From contig CM076847.1 of assembly GCA_039519185.1 (NCBI GenBank), forward strand, positions 1,922,001 to 1,986,000: a stretch of DNA of 64,000 bases. The letters run 5' to 3'. The notes beneath the pieces were generated by a model. That model had not been told where the DNA came from, made no database searches, and saw nothing but the letters and a program-made list of their open reading frames with translations. This document shows positions 47,522 through 57,600 of this stretch, in pieces. Source of the DNA: Astragalus membranaceus (lineage: Eukaryota > Streptophyta > Magnoliopsida > Fabales > Fabaceae). A program made the translations under genes and the position numbers. Positions within the stretch are counted from its first letter, which is position 1, and each line of letters starts with the position of its first letter.

Positions 47522-47781
47522 TGTTGGGGATAAACACGTGAAATGGACAAGAAAGGAAGTGGCGGCGCTAAGGACAAGAGGAATGAATAGGGCAATATAA
47601 TATTAGGTAAAAGCTGCACTGAATTTCATAAAAGTAGGTTACTTAATTACATGCTACTGACGTCTATATTTATATACAATGAAACAGGCCCAGACCCATA
47701 ATTTCGACTGGCCCATTTCGACTAGGTTACTATTCACACCTATAAATTACAAGCAATAGAATTACAAGGCATATCTCAATA
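47522..47781 (-). repeat. 5' LTR of the inner copia
   Basis: 260 bp, partner of 43678-43937 (four differences by eye), with TA..CA termini on the minus strand. Confidence 0.9.
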
Positions 47782-48999
47782 CATATTCCCAGACATCTTC
47801 TCAGTTTCACATAGCTATCAGTCTTCAAAGCTTTAGTTAGAATGTCAGCAAGTTGCTCCTGTGTATGACAGTGCTTCAACTCCACCAGGTGATTCCTTAA
47901 AAAATGGAATCTTACATTGATGTGTTTGCTCCTCCCGTGCATTACTGGATTTTTTGACGGCTTAATTGTTGAGCTGTTGTCACATAGCACAGTCAATGTC
48001 TTGTTCTGTTGCAGCTTTAATTCATCAAGTATCCTTTTCAACCATACTCTTTGACACACACAGTGAGCTGCAGCCACGAATTCAGCTTTTGTAGTGGAGA
48101 GTGTGACAATGGGTTGCTTTTTAGAGGACCATGACACAGCTCCACCACTCAATAAGAACACATATCCAGAAGTACTTTTGCGGTCATCAAGATCTCCTGC
48201 ATAGTCACTGTCCCAATATGCAGCCAATTCATGTTTTTCTCCTCTTTTGTACAAGATACCAAGGTCTGTTGTACCCTTCAAATACCTCAATACCCTATTG
48301 GCAATTACAAGATGTTTCTTTGTAGGTTTGTCCATGTACCTACTAATCAAGCTCACTGAGTGAGTGAGATCTGGTCGTGTTGCATTTAGGTACATAAGAC
48401 TACCTACTATCTGCTTGAACACAGTGGCATCAACAGGTCTTCCCATCATCATCTCTGCTGACTTTGTTTCCCACAACTGCAGGGCTGCAAACTGCTTTAC
48501 ATTCACTCATACCAAACCTGTCCAACACATTCTTTGCATACCTGTTTTGAGTGATAAAGATACTATCCCTTTCTTGTATCACTTCAACACCAAGGAAGTG
48601 CCTCATGGCACCCAAATAAGTCATATCAAATTCACTTCTCATAGTGCTTCTGAATTCTTCAATTAATTCATTTGTGCTGCCAGTGAACAAGACATCGTCA
48701 ACATAGAGACTAACAATCAATAGGTTTCCTCTGCCATCTTCCTTTGTGAACAAAGTGTGTTCATGAAGACATTTCTTGAACCCCACTTTGTCAAAGTAGG
48801 TCTCAATCCTACTGTACCAAGCTCTAGGAGCTTGTTTTAGGCCATACAATGCCTTCTTCAGTCTATACACTTTCCCTTCCCGACCCTTCTTTTCATATCC
48901 CTTGGGTTGATCAATATGTACCACTTCTTCCAATTCTCCATGGAGGAAGGCACTTTTGACATCTAGCTGATAAACTTTCCACCCTTCTCTTACTGCCAC
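47782..48999 (-). pseudogene. RT and RNase H of the outer copia
   Basis: The 48999-48430 piece has YQLDVKSAFLHGELEE, KALYGLKQAPRAW and the catalytic SLYVDDVLF. The frame breaks near 48440-48500 and continues at 48506 into MYLNATRPDLTHSVSL and the RNase H motifs DSDYAGDLDDRKSTSG, TKAEFVAA and LCDNSSTI, ending ADILTKAL near 47840. The last codons run into the inner element's flank. One frame break makes pol inactive. Confidence 0.85.
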
Positions 49000-49091
49000 T
49001 GCCAGAATGGCCCTTATGGTATCCCACCTTGCTACTGGTGCAAATACCTCAGAGTAATCAATGCCATGCTCTTGTGCATATCCCTTGGCTA

Positions 49092-50390
49092 CTAATCTAG
49101 CCTTGTGTTTTTCAATTCTCCCTTCCTCATTGAATTTTGTCTTGTATACCCACTTAACTCCAATTTTTTCCCTCCTTTTTGAAATTCAACTAATTCCCAT
49201 GTATCATTTTTTTCAATGGATGCAATCTCACTGTCCATTGCCTTCTTCCATTTGTCATGCTTAACTGCTTCCTCATAGGTGAGAGGGCCACCCATCTCAC
49301 AAGCCACGAAGCTACACATATTCTCATTGTCCAAATCACTGTCTTCAAAGCAATCTAAAATAGCATAACCAACCTTGTAGTCATTAAGATAGGCAGGGGG
49401 TCTTCTAACTCTACTGCCCAGATTGTTTTCATCATCAATATCAACTGCAATGCTTGTTTCAGTTTCTGTTGTTGTAGTAGAGGGTTCCTCCTCATGAACC
49501 TCCTCCCTAGATTCAACATTGTTAGCATCAGAATTCAACTTTGTACCTTGTTCCTCCACTGTAGTACTATCATCTTTGTCTAAATTGCATTCAATAGTGT
49601 CATTCTTTTCTACTTTATCCCAATTCCATGTTTCATTTTCAGCAAATATAACATATTTGCTAATCATAATCTTCTTGGTGATTGGATTGTATAGTCTATA
49701 GGCTTTAGACTCATCACTAACCCCAAGAAATATGCATCTAACACTCTTATCATCAAGTTTTTTTCTAAGATTATCAGGCACATGCATGAATGCAATACAA
49801 CCAAACACCCTAAGGTGTTTAACAGATGGTTTAACATCACTCCAAGCTTCCTCAGGAGTAATGCCTTTGACTGACATAGTGGGGCATCTATTTAAAATGT
49901 AGAAGGACCATTTAACAGCTTCAGGCCAGAACTTTTTATGCAACTTAGACTCACTCAACATGCTTCTAACCATATTCATGACTGTTCTATTTTCTCTCTC
50001 TGCCACTCCATTTTGCTGTGGAGTATAGGCAGTTGTGAGTTGCCTTCTAATGCCATGTTCAGTACAGTAGTCAGTGAACTCTTTAGAATTAAATTCACCT
50101 CCCCTGTCAGTCCTAAGGCAACTAATTTGACACTGAGATTCTTTTTCAATCATTATTCTAAACTTCTTAAAGGTATCAAAGGCAGCAGACTTCTCACTTA
50201 GAAAATATACCCACCCTTTCCTACTATAATCATCAATGAATGAAATGAAATACCTCATTTTGCTATTGGACTCAGGTGTGATGGGACCACAAAGGTCTGA
50301 ATGAATGAGTTCAAGCTTCCTTGATACCCTCCAGTTGGTTTGCTTTGACATTGGCTCTCTTGTTGCTTTCCTGTTTGACATTCTGGGCAT
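49092..50390 (-). CDS. integrase of the outer copia, open frame
   Basis: 432 codons: the D,D-35-E integrase core with HSDLCGPI, then FIDDYSRKGWVYF (Asp), LRTDRGGEFNSKEF and the downstream YTPQQNGVAERENR (Glu), followed by the C-terminal FGCIAFMHVPDNLRKKLDDK segment, an acidic linker and the start of the RT region (KNDTWELVEF). The frame shifts at about 49170 and ends at 49092. All three catalytic positions appear to be present. The upstream His-Cys region lies in a different frame (50854-50255). Confidence 0.85.
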   Translation of the reverse strand: MPRMSNRKATREPMSKQTNWRVSRKLELIHSDLCGPITPESNSKMRYFISFIDDYSRKGWVYFLSEKSAAFDTFKKFRIMIEKESQCQISCLRTDRGGEFNSKEFTDYCTEHGIRRQLTTAYTPQQNGVAERENRTVMNMVRSMLSESKLHKKFWPEAVKWSFYILNRCPTMSVKGITPEEAWSDVKPSVKHLRVFGCIAFMHVPDNLRKKLDDKSVRCIFLGVSDESKAYRLYNPITKKIMISKYVIFAENETWNWDKVEKNDTIECNLDKDDSTTVEEQGTKLNSDANNVESREEVHEEEPSTTTTETETSIAVDIDDENNLGSRVRRPPAYLNDYKVGYAILDCFEDSDLDNENMCSFVACEMGGPLTYEEAVKHDKWKKAMDSEIASIEKNDTWELVEFQKGGKKLELSGYTRQNSMRKGELKNTRLD

Positions 50391-51670
50391 ACTTTCTCTA
50401 TATCAGTCAGCTCTGGCAGACCCCTAACCATGTCCTTTTGCTTCAATAGCCTCAACCCCTTATAGCCAAGGTGACCAAATCGTTTGTGCCATAACTCTGT
50501 TATGTCTTCACAACTTGCTTGCAAGCATGATGTATCAATTGGGAATGCCTTGACAGCAAACATTCTATTCTTTGCCATAGCAGAAGTCATGATTAATCCC
50601 TTATTTTTATGGTACACTTTACACTTATCATCAAATATTACTTTCAATCCCCTTTGTTGCAATTGCACTATACTCAACAAGTTATCCTTCAAATTGGGAA
50701 TGTAATAGACATCAAATATGACTTGAATTCTCCCTTCAATTCTCAGTCTACTATTGCCCTTACCCATCACCTTAAGCTTTGAATGATCACCTAACTTCAC
50801 ATTTTCTCTATATGACTCATTAAGTTCAAAGAACCATTCTTTTGTGCCGCACATATGATTGCTGCAGCCTGAATCAAGGAACTAGATTATTACCTTATCA
50901 AGGAACTCTGAATCCTCATAGGCCATAAGCAACATTTCTTCTTCATCATCAAATCCTGCATAGTTGGCAACCTTTTCAAGAGTAGGGCATTCATACTGGA
51001 AATGGCCTAATTTCTTGCACTTGTAGCATTCAAGATTTTCCTTTGAGACTTGTCTTCCCCTTCCCCTACCAGCACCTCGTCCTCTTCCCCTTTCACTTGC
51101 AGAGGTCTTTAGGGCCTGTTCTTCACCTTTCTGGCAATTCATGAGTTGTTCTTGAACAAGCAAACTACTCTGCAATTCATCTACAAAGAGTTCATCAGTG
51201 TTGCTTGCATGTTGAATTGCGCACATCACATAGTTGTATTTGGGAATCATGCTTCTCATGATCTTCTCCACGATCACACTTTCAACGATCTTCTCACCGT
51301 GCGTGCTTTTCATCTTGTTTGTAATTGCGAGAACCCTAGAGAAGTAATCGTTAACAGAATCCCCTTCTTTCATCTTCGAATCTTTGAATTCACCTCTTAA
51401 GGCTTACAATTGAACTGTCTTGACTTTCGTGGAACCCTTGAATTTTTGATTCAATGAATCCCAAATGTCCTTCGCCGTATCCGAATTGATGATCGTCTCC
51501 AAGATTCCTCGATCAATCGCTTGGTAGAGGTAGTTTTTAGCCTTTAAGTCTCTCAATTTCGCGTCGTCAACAATCTTTCTCTGCTCCGATGTAGCGTTAT
51601 TGGCGAGAACTGGAACTCCGTTTTCCACGATCTCCCAATACTCTTTCGATCTCAAATTAACGTCGCCCAA
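50255..51670 (-). pseudogene. gag: gag and protease of the outer copia, broken
   Basis: Three pieces. 51670-51404: N-terminal gag (WEIVENGVP, ETIINSDTAKDIWDSL). 51373-50882: rest of gag with a Gly/Arg-rich stretch and the CCHC knuckle CYKCKKLGHFQYEC; a stop lies at 50882. 50854-50255: the protease remainder (MCGTKEWFFEL) and GAG-pre-integrase (LWHKRFGHLGYKGL, CPECQTGKQ). The catalytic protease segment DSGCSNHM lies right after the in-frame stop near 50882. The start is inside a diverged region, so the true gag ATG may lie further up near 51740. Confidence 0.8.
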
Positions 51671-51831
51671 TAGTCATAATGGCCGTCGAGCTTGGGAATC
51701 GCCGGTTGAATGAAGTTGCCACTTTCTTTCTCGGCCATCGTCGCCGTCGTCTTCTCCGATTGTTTGATTGGTGATCACAGATGCTGCGGTTCTTGATTTT
51801 CCCCAGGCCCTAAAGGAGCTCTGGTACCAAA

Positions 51832-52030
51832 TGTAAACAAAAACAAATTGATAGAATGCACAATAGAAATCACTGATTCTTTCATCGATAGCTGAGACTA
51901 TTTACAAGACCAGATACTAGCTTCATGAAATGGGCCAGTTTACAACAAAGATCAAGCCCAATAACAGACATTCATAATGGGCCAAACTAATACTACTTAC
52001 ACCAATTTTATTACAACTTTTACTATAACA
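51832..52030 (-). repeat. 5' LTR of the outer copia
   Basis: 199 bp, partner of 43404-43601, followed on the minus strand by the primer site TTGGTACCAGAGC. Confidence 0.9.
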
Positions 52031-52320
52031 GACGTGGCACAGAGAGAGAGAGAAGAGAAATGGGCATGTGGGGTAAAGGAATTCTGTTATGTGGGAGGCT
52101 AGCGTGAGGTGAGAGGGTATCGGGAGTATTCTGTTATTGTGTTGGTCAGGGAATGGAGTGATTCTCTGTAAAGGGAGCTTGGCTCTCAGGGAGTAGAAGG
52201 AAGAGTCTTCCTCTGCTCATTATCAGTTTCATTTCAATTCAATAATATAGAGACTTTGTCCTCAATTGTGCTATTTCTTTTAATTTTCTGCATCTCATTA
52301 GCGTGGTTCGCAACAGAAAG

Positions 52321-52975
52321 TCAAGGAAATCAACAGAAATCCTATTATGATGAATATCCTACTGAATTTTTTGTGAATAAATAAATCCACCCTTTAATAT
52401 TAACAAACATGATTATAGACATCCTACAAACCATTTTTTAAAATCACATCAACAACTGTATCAGGATCTCTAAACTTTCAACTGATGAATGAACAAAATT
52501 TCAAGACAAGAAATAAAATCAGACAGTTGTCAGATAAAAAATAAATTGTAACCAAAACAAGACAAGAAATAAAATCAGACAGTTGTCAGATAAAAAATAA
52601 ATTGTAACCAAAACAAGACATATTGTCCATGCCACCACCCACAACATCATTTATACCTAATTGAATCACAGCTGCGACAACCAAAACAAATTTAAGATTC
52701 TTGCTCTAAAAATTAGTCAATAGAATGTCCCTAACATTACCTTTTAAACCTGATGCACAAAGTTTGGCTATAATTTTTATTTTGGTAACATGACTACTTG
52801 CAGAATAAAAAGGAGCATAGCAATTAGCAACAAGCATAAGCATTTTGACTATTTTTAACGCCGAAGTGACATAGCTTTAAGACTTGCAACTCATTTTATA
52901 TGGAAAACACGTTCAGTTCAGAGTCACATAAATTTAAGATTCTTCAAACAACTTCTGGGAACATGTTCATATATC
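52321..52975. other. AT-rich intergenic with a short direct repeat
   Basis: No gene. An approximately 60-bp segment (AAGACAAGAAATAAAATCAG...) is directly repeated at about 52500-52620. Confidence 0.6.
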
Positions 52976-53150
52976 ACACAATATGAATAAAGAATTCATA
53001 TTACACGTCAAATTAATGTCAGATTATGTCTCAAATCTTAAATTTAGGCATCAAGGATCATCTAGACACAATTTAGTGTCGTCGCGGTGCACATGGTACC
53101 CCGATTTCACATGGGAAATAAAAACTCGTAGTGGTGTTACATGCCCCTAT
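52976..53150. repeat. isolated fragment of the 293-bp satellite family
   Basis: Contains the family words ATATGAATAAAGAATTCATATT, GGCATCAAGGATCATC and TTTCACATGGGAAATAAAAAC in the same order as in the 39-kb monomers. Confidence 0.75.
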
Positions 53151-53756
53151 TACACAACAAAAAGTACAAAAATATCCTTACAAAAATAAAACCAGGTACA
53201 TACCTTCAATGAAACTTCAGAAGTAAAGCACTGATAGAGTGTCAAAGCCCAATACTTTCAATGCATACCTTGCAACTTAATACATGACATACATCATTAG
53301 TAGTGATACCACCTAGAAATCCAGTAAAACTAAATAGTAAATATATATATATGGTTGTCCTCTGGTCTATAATTGCAATAACACTCCATACACGCACCAA
53401 CTTTTGAACTCATACGGTATTCTCATAACTATTTAATTGATCTTCATTTCATAAAAATAATAATGGTCTTTACATTCTTTTTATTCTTTCAATACTTCCC
53501 GTGGGGTTAGGGATACATTCCATGGTGGATTTTAAGCCCAGTCAGCATATTACTTACAAAATCAAACATGTAGACATACAATCTGATACTCTAATAATGA
53601 AACAAGCTCAGTGACCATAATGCTGATACTCAGTGTCACCTGGTGTTTTAAATTCCTAGTCAGAAGCTACATAGATGTATTTATAACACTGGAAACAACA
53701 TAGATATATCCAGTAAAAAGTAGACGAAAAATAAATTTGACTAACATAAATCTCAC

Positions 53757-54145
53757 CTACTGCCTCCTGGTTCCTCAAAGTTCTTTGTCTCTAATAACAT
53801 AAACCTGCTGACATATATCATCTACAGGATCAGAATTCAGCTGGTCACCCTCAGCGATAGCTGTAAGTCTGCAGGCAAAACAATTCCAACAAGAGAGAAC
53901 CATTTTCTAGTTCTCTCCCACAGGCTTTCAAGAGATTCTTCAACTTGCTTCCGCTTCTCTATCTCCATCAATAGACTCGACCTTATCTCACGCATCTCAG
54001 CTTCAACATCATGTAGAACCTTGAGCCATAAAATGAAGAAAAAAATTGGCAAATTAAAATGCAACCTTTGTATCCATATACCGATAAACCCAAAGATACC
54101 CGCTTATCTTTCTCAACACCCGCAAATTCTTCGCAATCTCAAGAC
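53757..54145 (-). pseudogene. coiled-coil protein gene fragment (broken)
   Basis: An exon at 54019-53757 lies between a CTCAAG acceptor and a GTGAGA donor. It encodes HDVEAEMREIRSSLLMEIEK then RKQVEESLESLWERTR, strongly charged heptad-like sequence expected to form a coiled coil, followed by LVGIVLPAD. The frame then stops, but a shift of one base restores AIAEGDQLNSDPVDDICQQVYV, so one base has been lost near 53860. A diverged upstream exon/intron piece lies at about 54028-54145 and resembles part of the 975-bp satellite unit. I recognise the style of a plant coiled-coil protein of unknown role but cannot name it. Confidence 0.65.
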
Positions 54146-54657
54146 ATAATTTAGGGTCTTTGGAGCACCTAGCAGTATGGGTCATCAAGGTGCACATAGC
54201 AAGCAAATTTCAAATGGGTGCGGCAAGCCATCGAGGTAAATATAAAGCTCATAGGATGCTCTTAGCAAGCAAATTTCAAATGGGTGCGGCAAGCCATCGA
54301 GGTAAACATAAAGCTCATAGGATGCTCTGTTAAAGCTTGCATTTCAGAATTCATAATATGATAAAGAATTCATATTGAAAACGAAATTAGGGTCAAATCA
54401 AATCTCAAATTTAGGCATCTAGGATTATCAAAACACAATTTAGGGTATTGGAGTCACACATAGCACCCCGATTTCACATTGGAATTTTAACCTCATTTTG
54501 GCACGAAACATCAAGGAGTAATTTAGGGACATCGAAGTGCACATATCACTCCAATTCCACATGGGTGTGATATTGATAAGCTATCATGTAAATAAAAACT
54601 CATTGTATGATTCCTCAAAGCTTACATATGAATGTAGAATCATTTTACAAATGAAAT
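54146..54657. repeat. diverged satellite units bordering the 975-bp array
   Basis: Same words as the 39-kb monomers (GGCATCTAGGATTATCAA at ~54413; AGCAAGCAAATTTCAAATGG twice, 66 bp apart, near 54198 and 54264). This is the transition between single-copy sequence and the homogeneous array. Confidence 0.8.
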
Positions 54658-57600
54658 GAGGGTCCAATTATATCTCAAATCTCATATTTATGTATTAAGC
54701 AGCCTCAAGACGGGTTTAGGGTCTCCGAAGTACACATATTTACTAATTTCACCATGTGAAAAACCTGTGTTGTCACACAACTTCAAGAAGTAATTTAGGC
54801 CAGGGACATCGAGGTGCACATATCACCCCCAACTTCACATGGGTGTGATAAGTTATCATGTAAATAAAAACTCATTGTGTGATTCCCCAAAATTCTCACT
54901 TCAAATTTCACATTTCACAATATGAATATCGAATTCATATTACAAATGAAATTAGGTTATTAGGGTCAAGTTATATCTCTCAGATCTCATACTTAAGCAT
55001 CAAACAGCCTCAAGACATATTTAAGGGTCTTTGAAGTACACGTATCTCCAGATTTCGCCATGCGAAAAAACTCATATTGCCACGCGACATCAAGAAGTAA
55101 TTTTGGGTCATCGAGGTGAATAAAAATTTTCATTGTGAGCTCCATCATGGCTTGCATTTCTGATTTCACACAATGTATACAAAAAACCATATTGGAAAAA
55201 AAAATTAGGGTAAATTATATCTCAAATTTAGGCATCTAGAATCATCAAGACACAATTTAGGGACACATAGCACCCCATACATTAAGAAGTAATTTAGGGA
55301 CATCGAGGCATGTATATCACTTGGATTGGCAACAAATTGGTAATTTAGGCTACATCAAGAAGTAATGGCATGCTGGTTCTAGTTAATTTGCAACAAATTG
55401 GTACACTGACAAATTAAGAAAATGAAGGAAGAAAATTGGCAAATTAAAATGCATACATACTGATTGAGTGGTTCTTGGAGATCAGAGGGCAAAGATAACC
55501 GTTTATCCTTTTCAACGCGACGCATGTGCAAATTCTTGACAATCTCAAGAAAACAAAGGCAGCAGATACCGTCGAAATCGGATTTCTATGGAACAGAATA
55601 TCAAGATTCATGAAAATTGAGCGTTCTTGAATGAGGGTCCAATTATATCTCAAATCTCATATTTATGTATTAAGCAGCCTCAAGACGGGTTTAGGGTCTC
55701 CGAAGTACACATATTTACTAATTTCACCATGTGAAAAACCTGTGTTGTCACACAACTTCAAGAAGTAATTTAGGCCAGGGACATCGAGGTGCACATATCA
55801 CCCCCAACTTCACATGGGTGTGATAAGTTATCATGTAAATAAAAACTCATTGTGTGATTCCCCAAAATTCTCACTTCAAATTTCACATTTCACAATATGA
55901 ATATCGAATTCATATTACAAATGAAATTAGGTTATTAGGGTCAAGTTATATCTCTCAGATCTCATACTTAAGCATCAAACAGCCTCAAGACATATTTAAG
56001 GGTCTTTGAAGTACACGTATCTCCAGATTTCGCCATGCGAAAAAACTCATATTGCCACGCGACATCAAGAAGTAATTTTGGGTCATCGAGGTGAATAAAA
56101 ATTTTCATTGTGAGCTCCATCATGGCTTGCATTTCTGATTTCACACAATGTATACAAAAAACCATATTGGAAAAAAAAAATTAGGGTAAATTATATCTCA
56201 AATTTAGGCATCTAGAATCATCAAGACACAATTTAGGGACACCTAGCACCCCATACATTAAGAAGTAATTTAGGGACATCGAGGCATGTATATCACTTGG
56301 ATTGGCAACAAATTGGTAATTTAGGCTACATCAAGAAGTAATGGCATGCTGGTTCTAGTTAATTTGCAACAAATTGGTACACTGACAAATTAAGAAAATG
56401 AAGGAAGAAAATTGGCAAATTAAAATGCATACATACTGATTGAGTGGTTCTTGGAGATCAGAGGGCAAAGATAACCGTTTATCCTTTTCAACGCGACGCA
56501 TGTGCAAATTCTTGACAATCTCAAGAAAACAAAGGCAGCAGATACCGTCGAAATCGGATTTCTATGGAACAGAATATCAAGATTCATGAAAATTGAGCGT
56601 TCTTGAATGAGGGTCCAATTATATCTCAAATCTCATATTTATGTATTAAGCAGCCTCAAGACGGGTTTAGGGTCTCCGAAGTACACATATTTACTAATTT
56701 CACCATGTGAAAAACCTGTGTTGTCACACAACTTCAAGAAGTAATTTAGGCCAGGGACATCGAGGTGCACATATCACCCCCAACTTCACATGGGTGTGAT
56801 AAGTTATCATGTAAATAAAAACTCATTGTGTGATTCCCCAAAATTCTCACTTCAAATTTCACATTTCACAATATGAATATCGAATTCATATTACAAATGA
56901 AATTAGGTTATTAGGGTCAAGTTATATCTCTCAGATCTCATACTTAAGCATCAAACAGCCTCAAGACATATTTAAGGGTCTTTGAAGTACACGTATCTCC
57001 AGATTTCGCCATGCGAAAAAACTCATATTGCCACGCGACATCAAGAAGTAATTTTGGGTCATCGAGGTGAATAAAAATTTTCATTGTGAGCTCCATCATG
57101 GCTTGCATTTCTGATTTCACACAATGTATACAAAAAACCATATTGGAAAAAAAAAATTAGGGTAAATTATATCTCAAATTTAGGCATCTAGAATCATCAA
57201 GACACAATTTAGGGACACATAGCACCCCATACATTAAGAAGTAATTTAGGGACATCGAGGCATGTATATCACTTGGATTGGCAACAAATTGGTAATTTAG
57301 GCTACATCAAGAAGTAATGGCATGCTGGTTCTAGTTAATTTGCAACAAATTGGTACACTGACAAATTAAGAAAATGAAGGAAGAAAATTGGCAAATTAAA
57401 ATGCATACATACTGATTGAGTGGTTCTTGGAGATCAGAGGGCAAAGATAACCGTTTATCCTTTTCAACGCGACGCATGTGCAAATTCTTGACAATCTCAA
57501 GAAAACAAAGGCAGCAGATACCGTCGAAATCGGATTTCTATGGAACAGAATATCAAGATTCATGAAAATTGAGCGTTCTTGAATGAGGGTCCAATTATAT

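Larger units (their letters stand above)
43678..47781 (-). mobile_element. inner copia with non-canonical LTR ends, internally deleted
   Basis: LTRs of 260 bp at 43678-43937 and 47522-47781 differ by four substitutions. TSD CATAT lies at 43673-43677 and 47782-47786. Read on the minus strand the LTR runs TATTGAGATATG...CCCCAACA, so its ends are TA..CA instead of TG..CA. The primer site ACTGGTATCAAGAGC follows the 5' LTR, and AGGAGGGAA directly precedes TATTGAG at the 3' LTR, supporting this boundary. Gag is intact; the integrase core and part of RT are deleted. Confidence 0.9.
43404..52030 (-). mobile_element. Ty1/copia element (outer of the nest)
   Basis: LTRs of 198/199 bp (43404-43601 and 51832-52030; TGTAAACAAA to ACTATAACA) and TSD GACGT (43399-43403 and 52031-52035). 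In minus orientation the primer site TTGGTACCAGAGC follows the 5' LTR and a purine tract, ATGGGAGGAAA, precedes the 3' LTR. The LTRs differ by about three substitutions and one indel. All copia domains are present in order gag-protease-integrase-RT-RNase H but broken by stops and shifts. It was entered by the inner copia at 43678-47781, about 76 bp before the 3' LTR. Confidence 0.92.
43333..52315. mobile_element. solo LTR split by nested copia elements
   Basis: TGATAGGACCC begins at 43333 and GTTCGCAACA ends at 52315. A 5-bp TSD, GAAAG, lies at 43328-43332 and 52316-52320. Removing the copia at 43404-52035 leaves about 351 bp, with leader-like CAATAATATAGAGACTTTGTCC near the right end. This is an LTR by itself, the outermost layer of the nest. 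Superfamily unknown. Confidence 0.75.
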
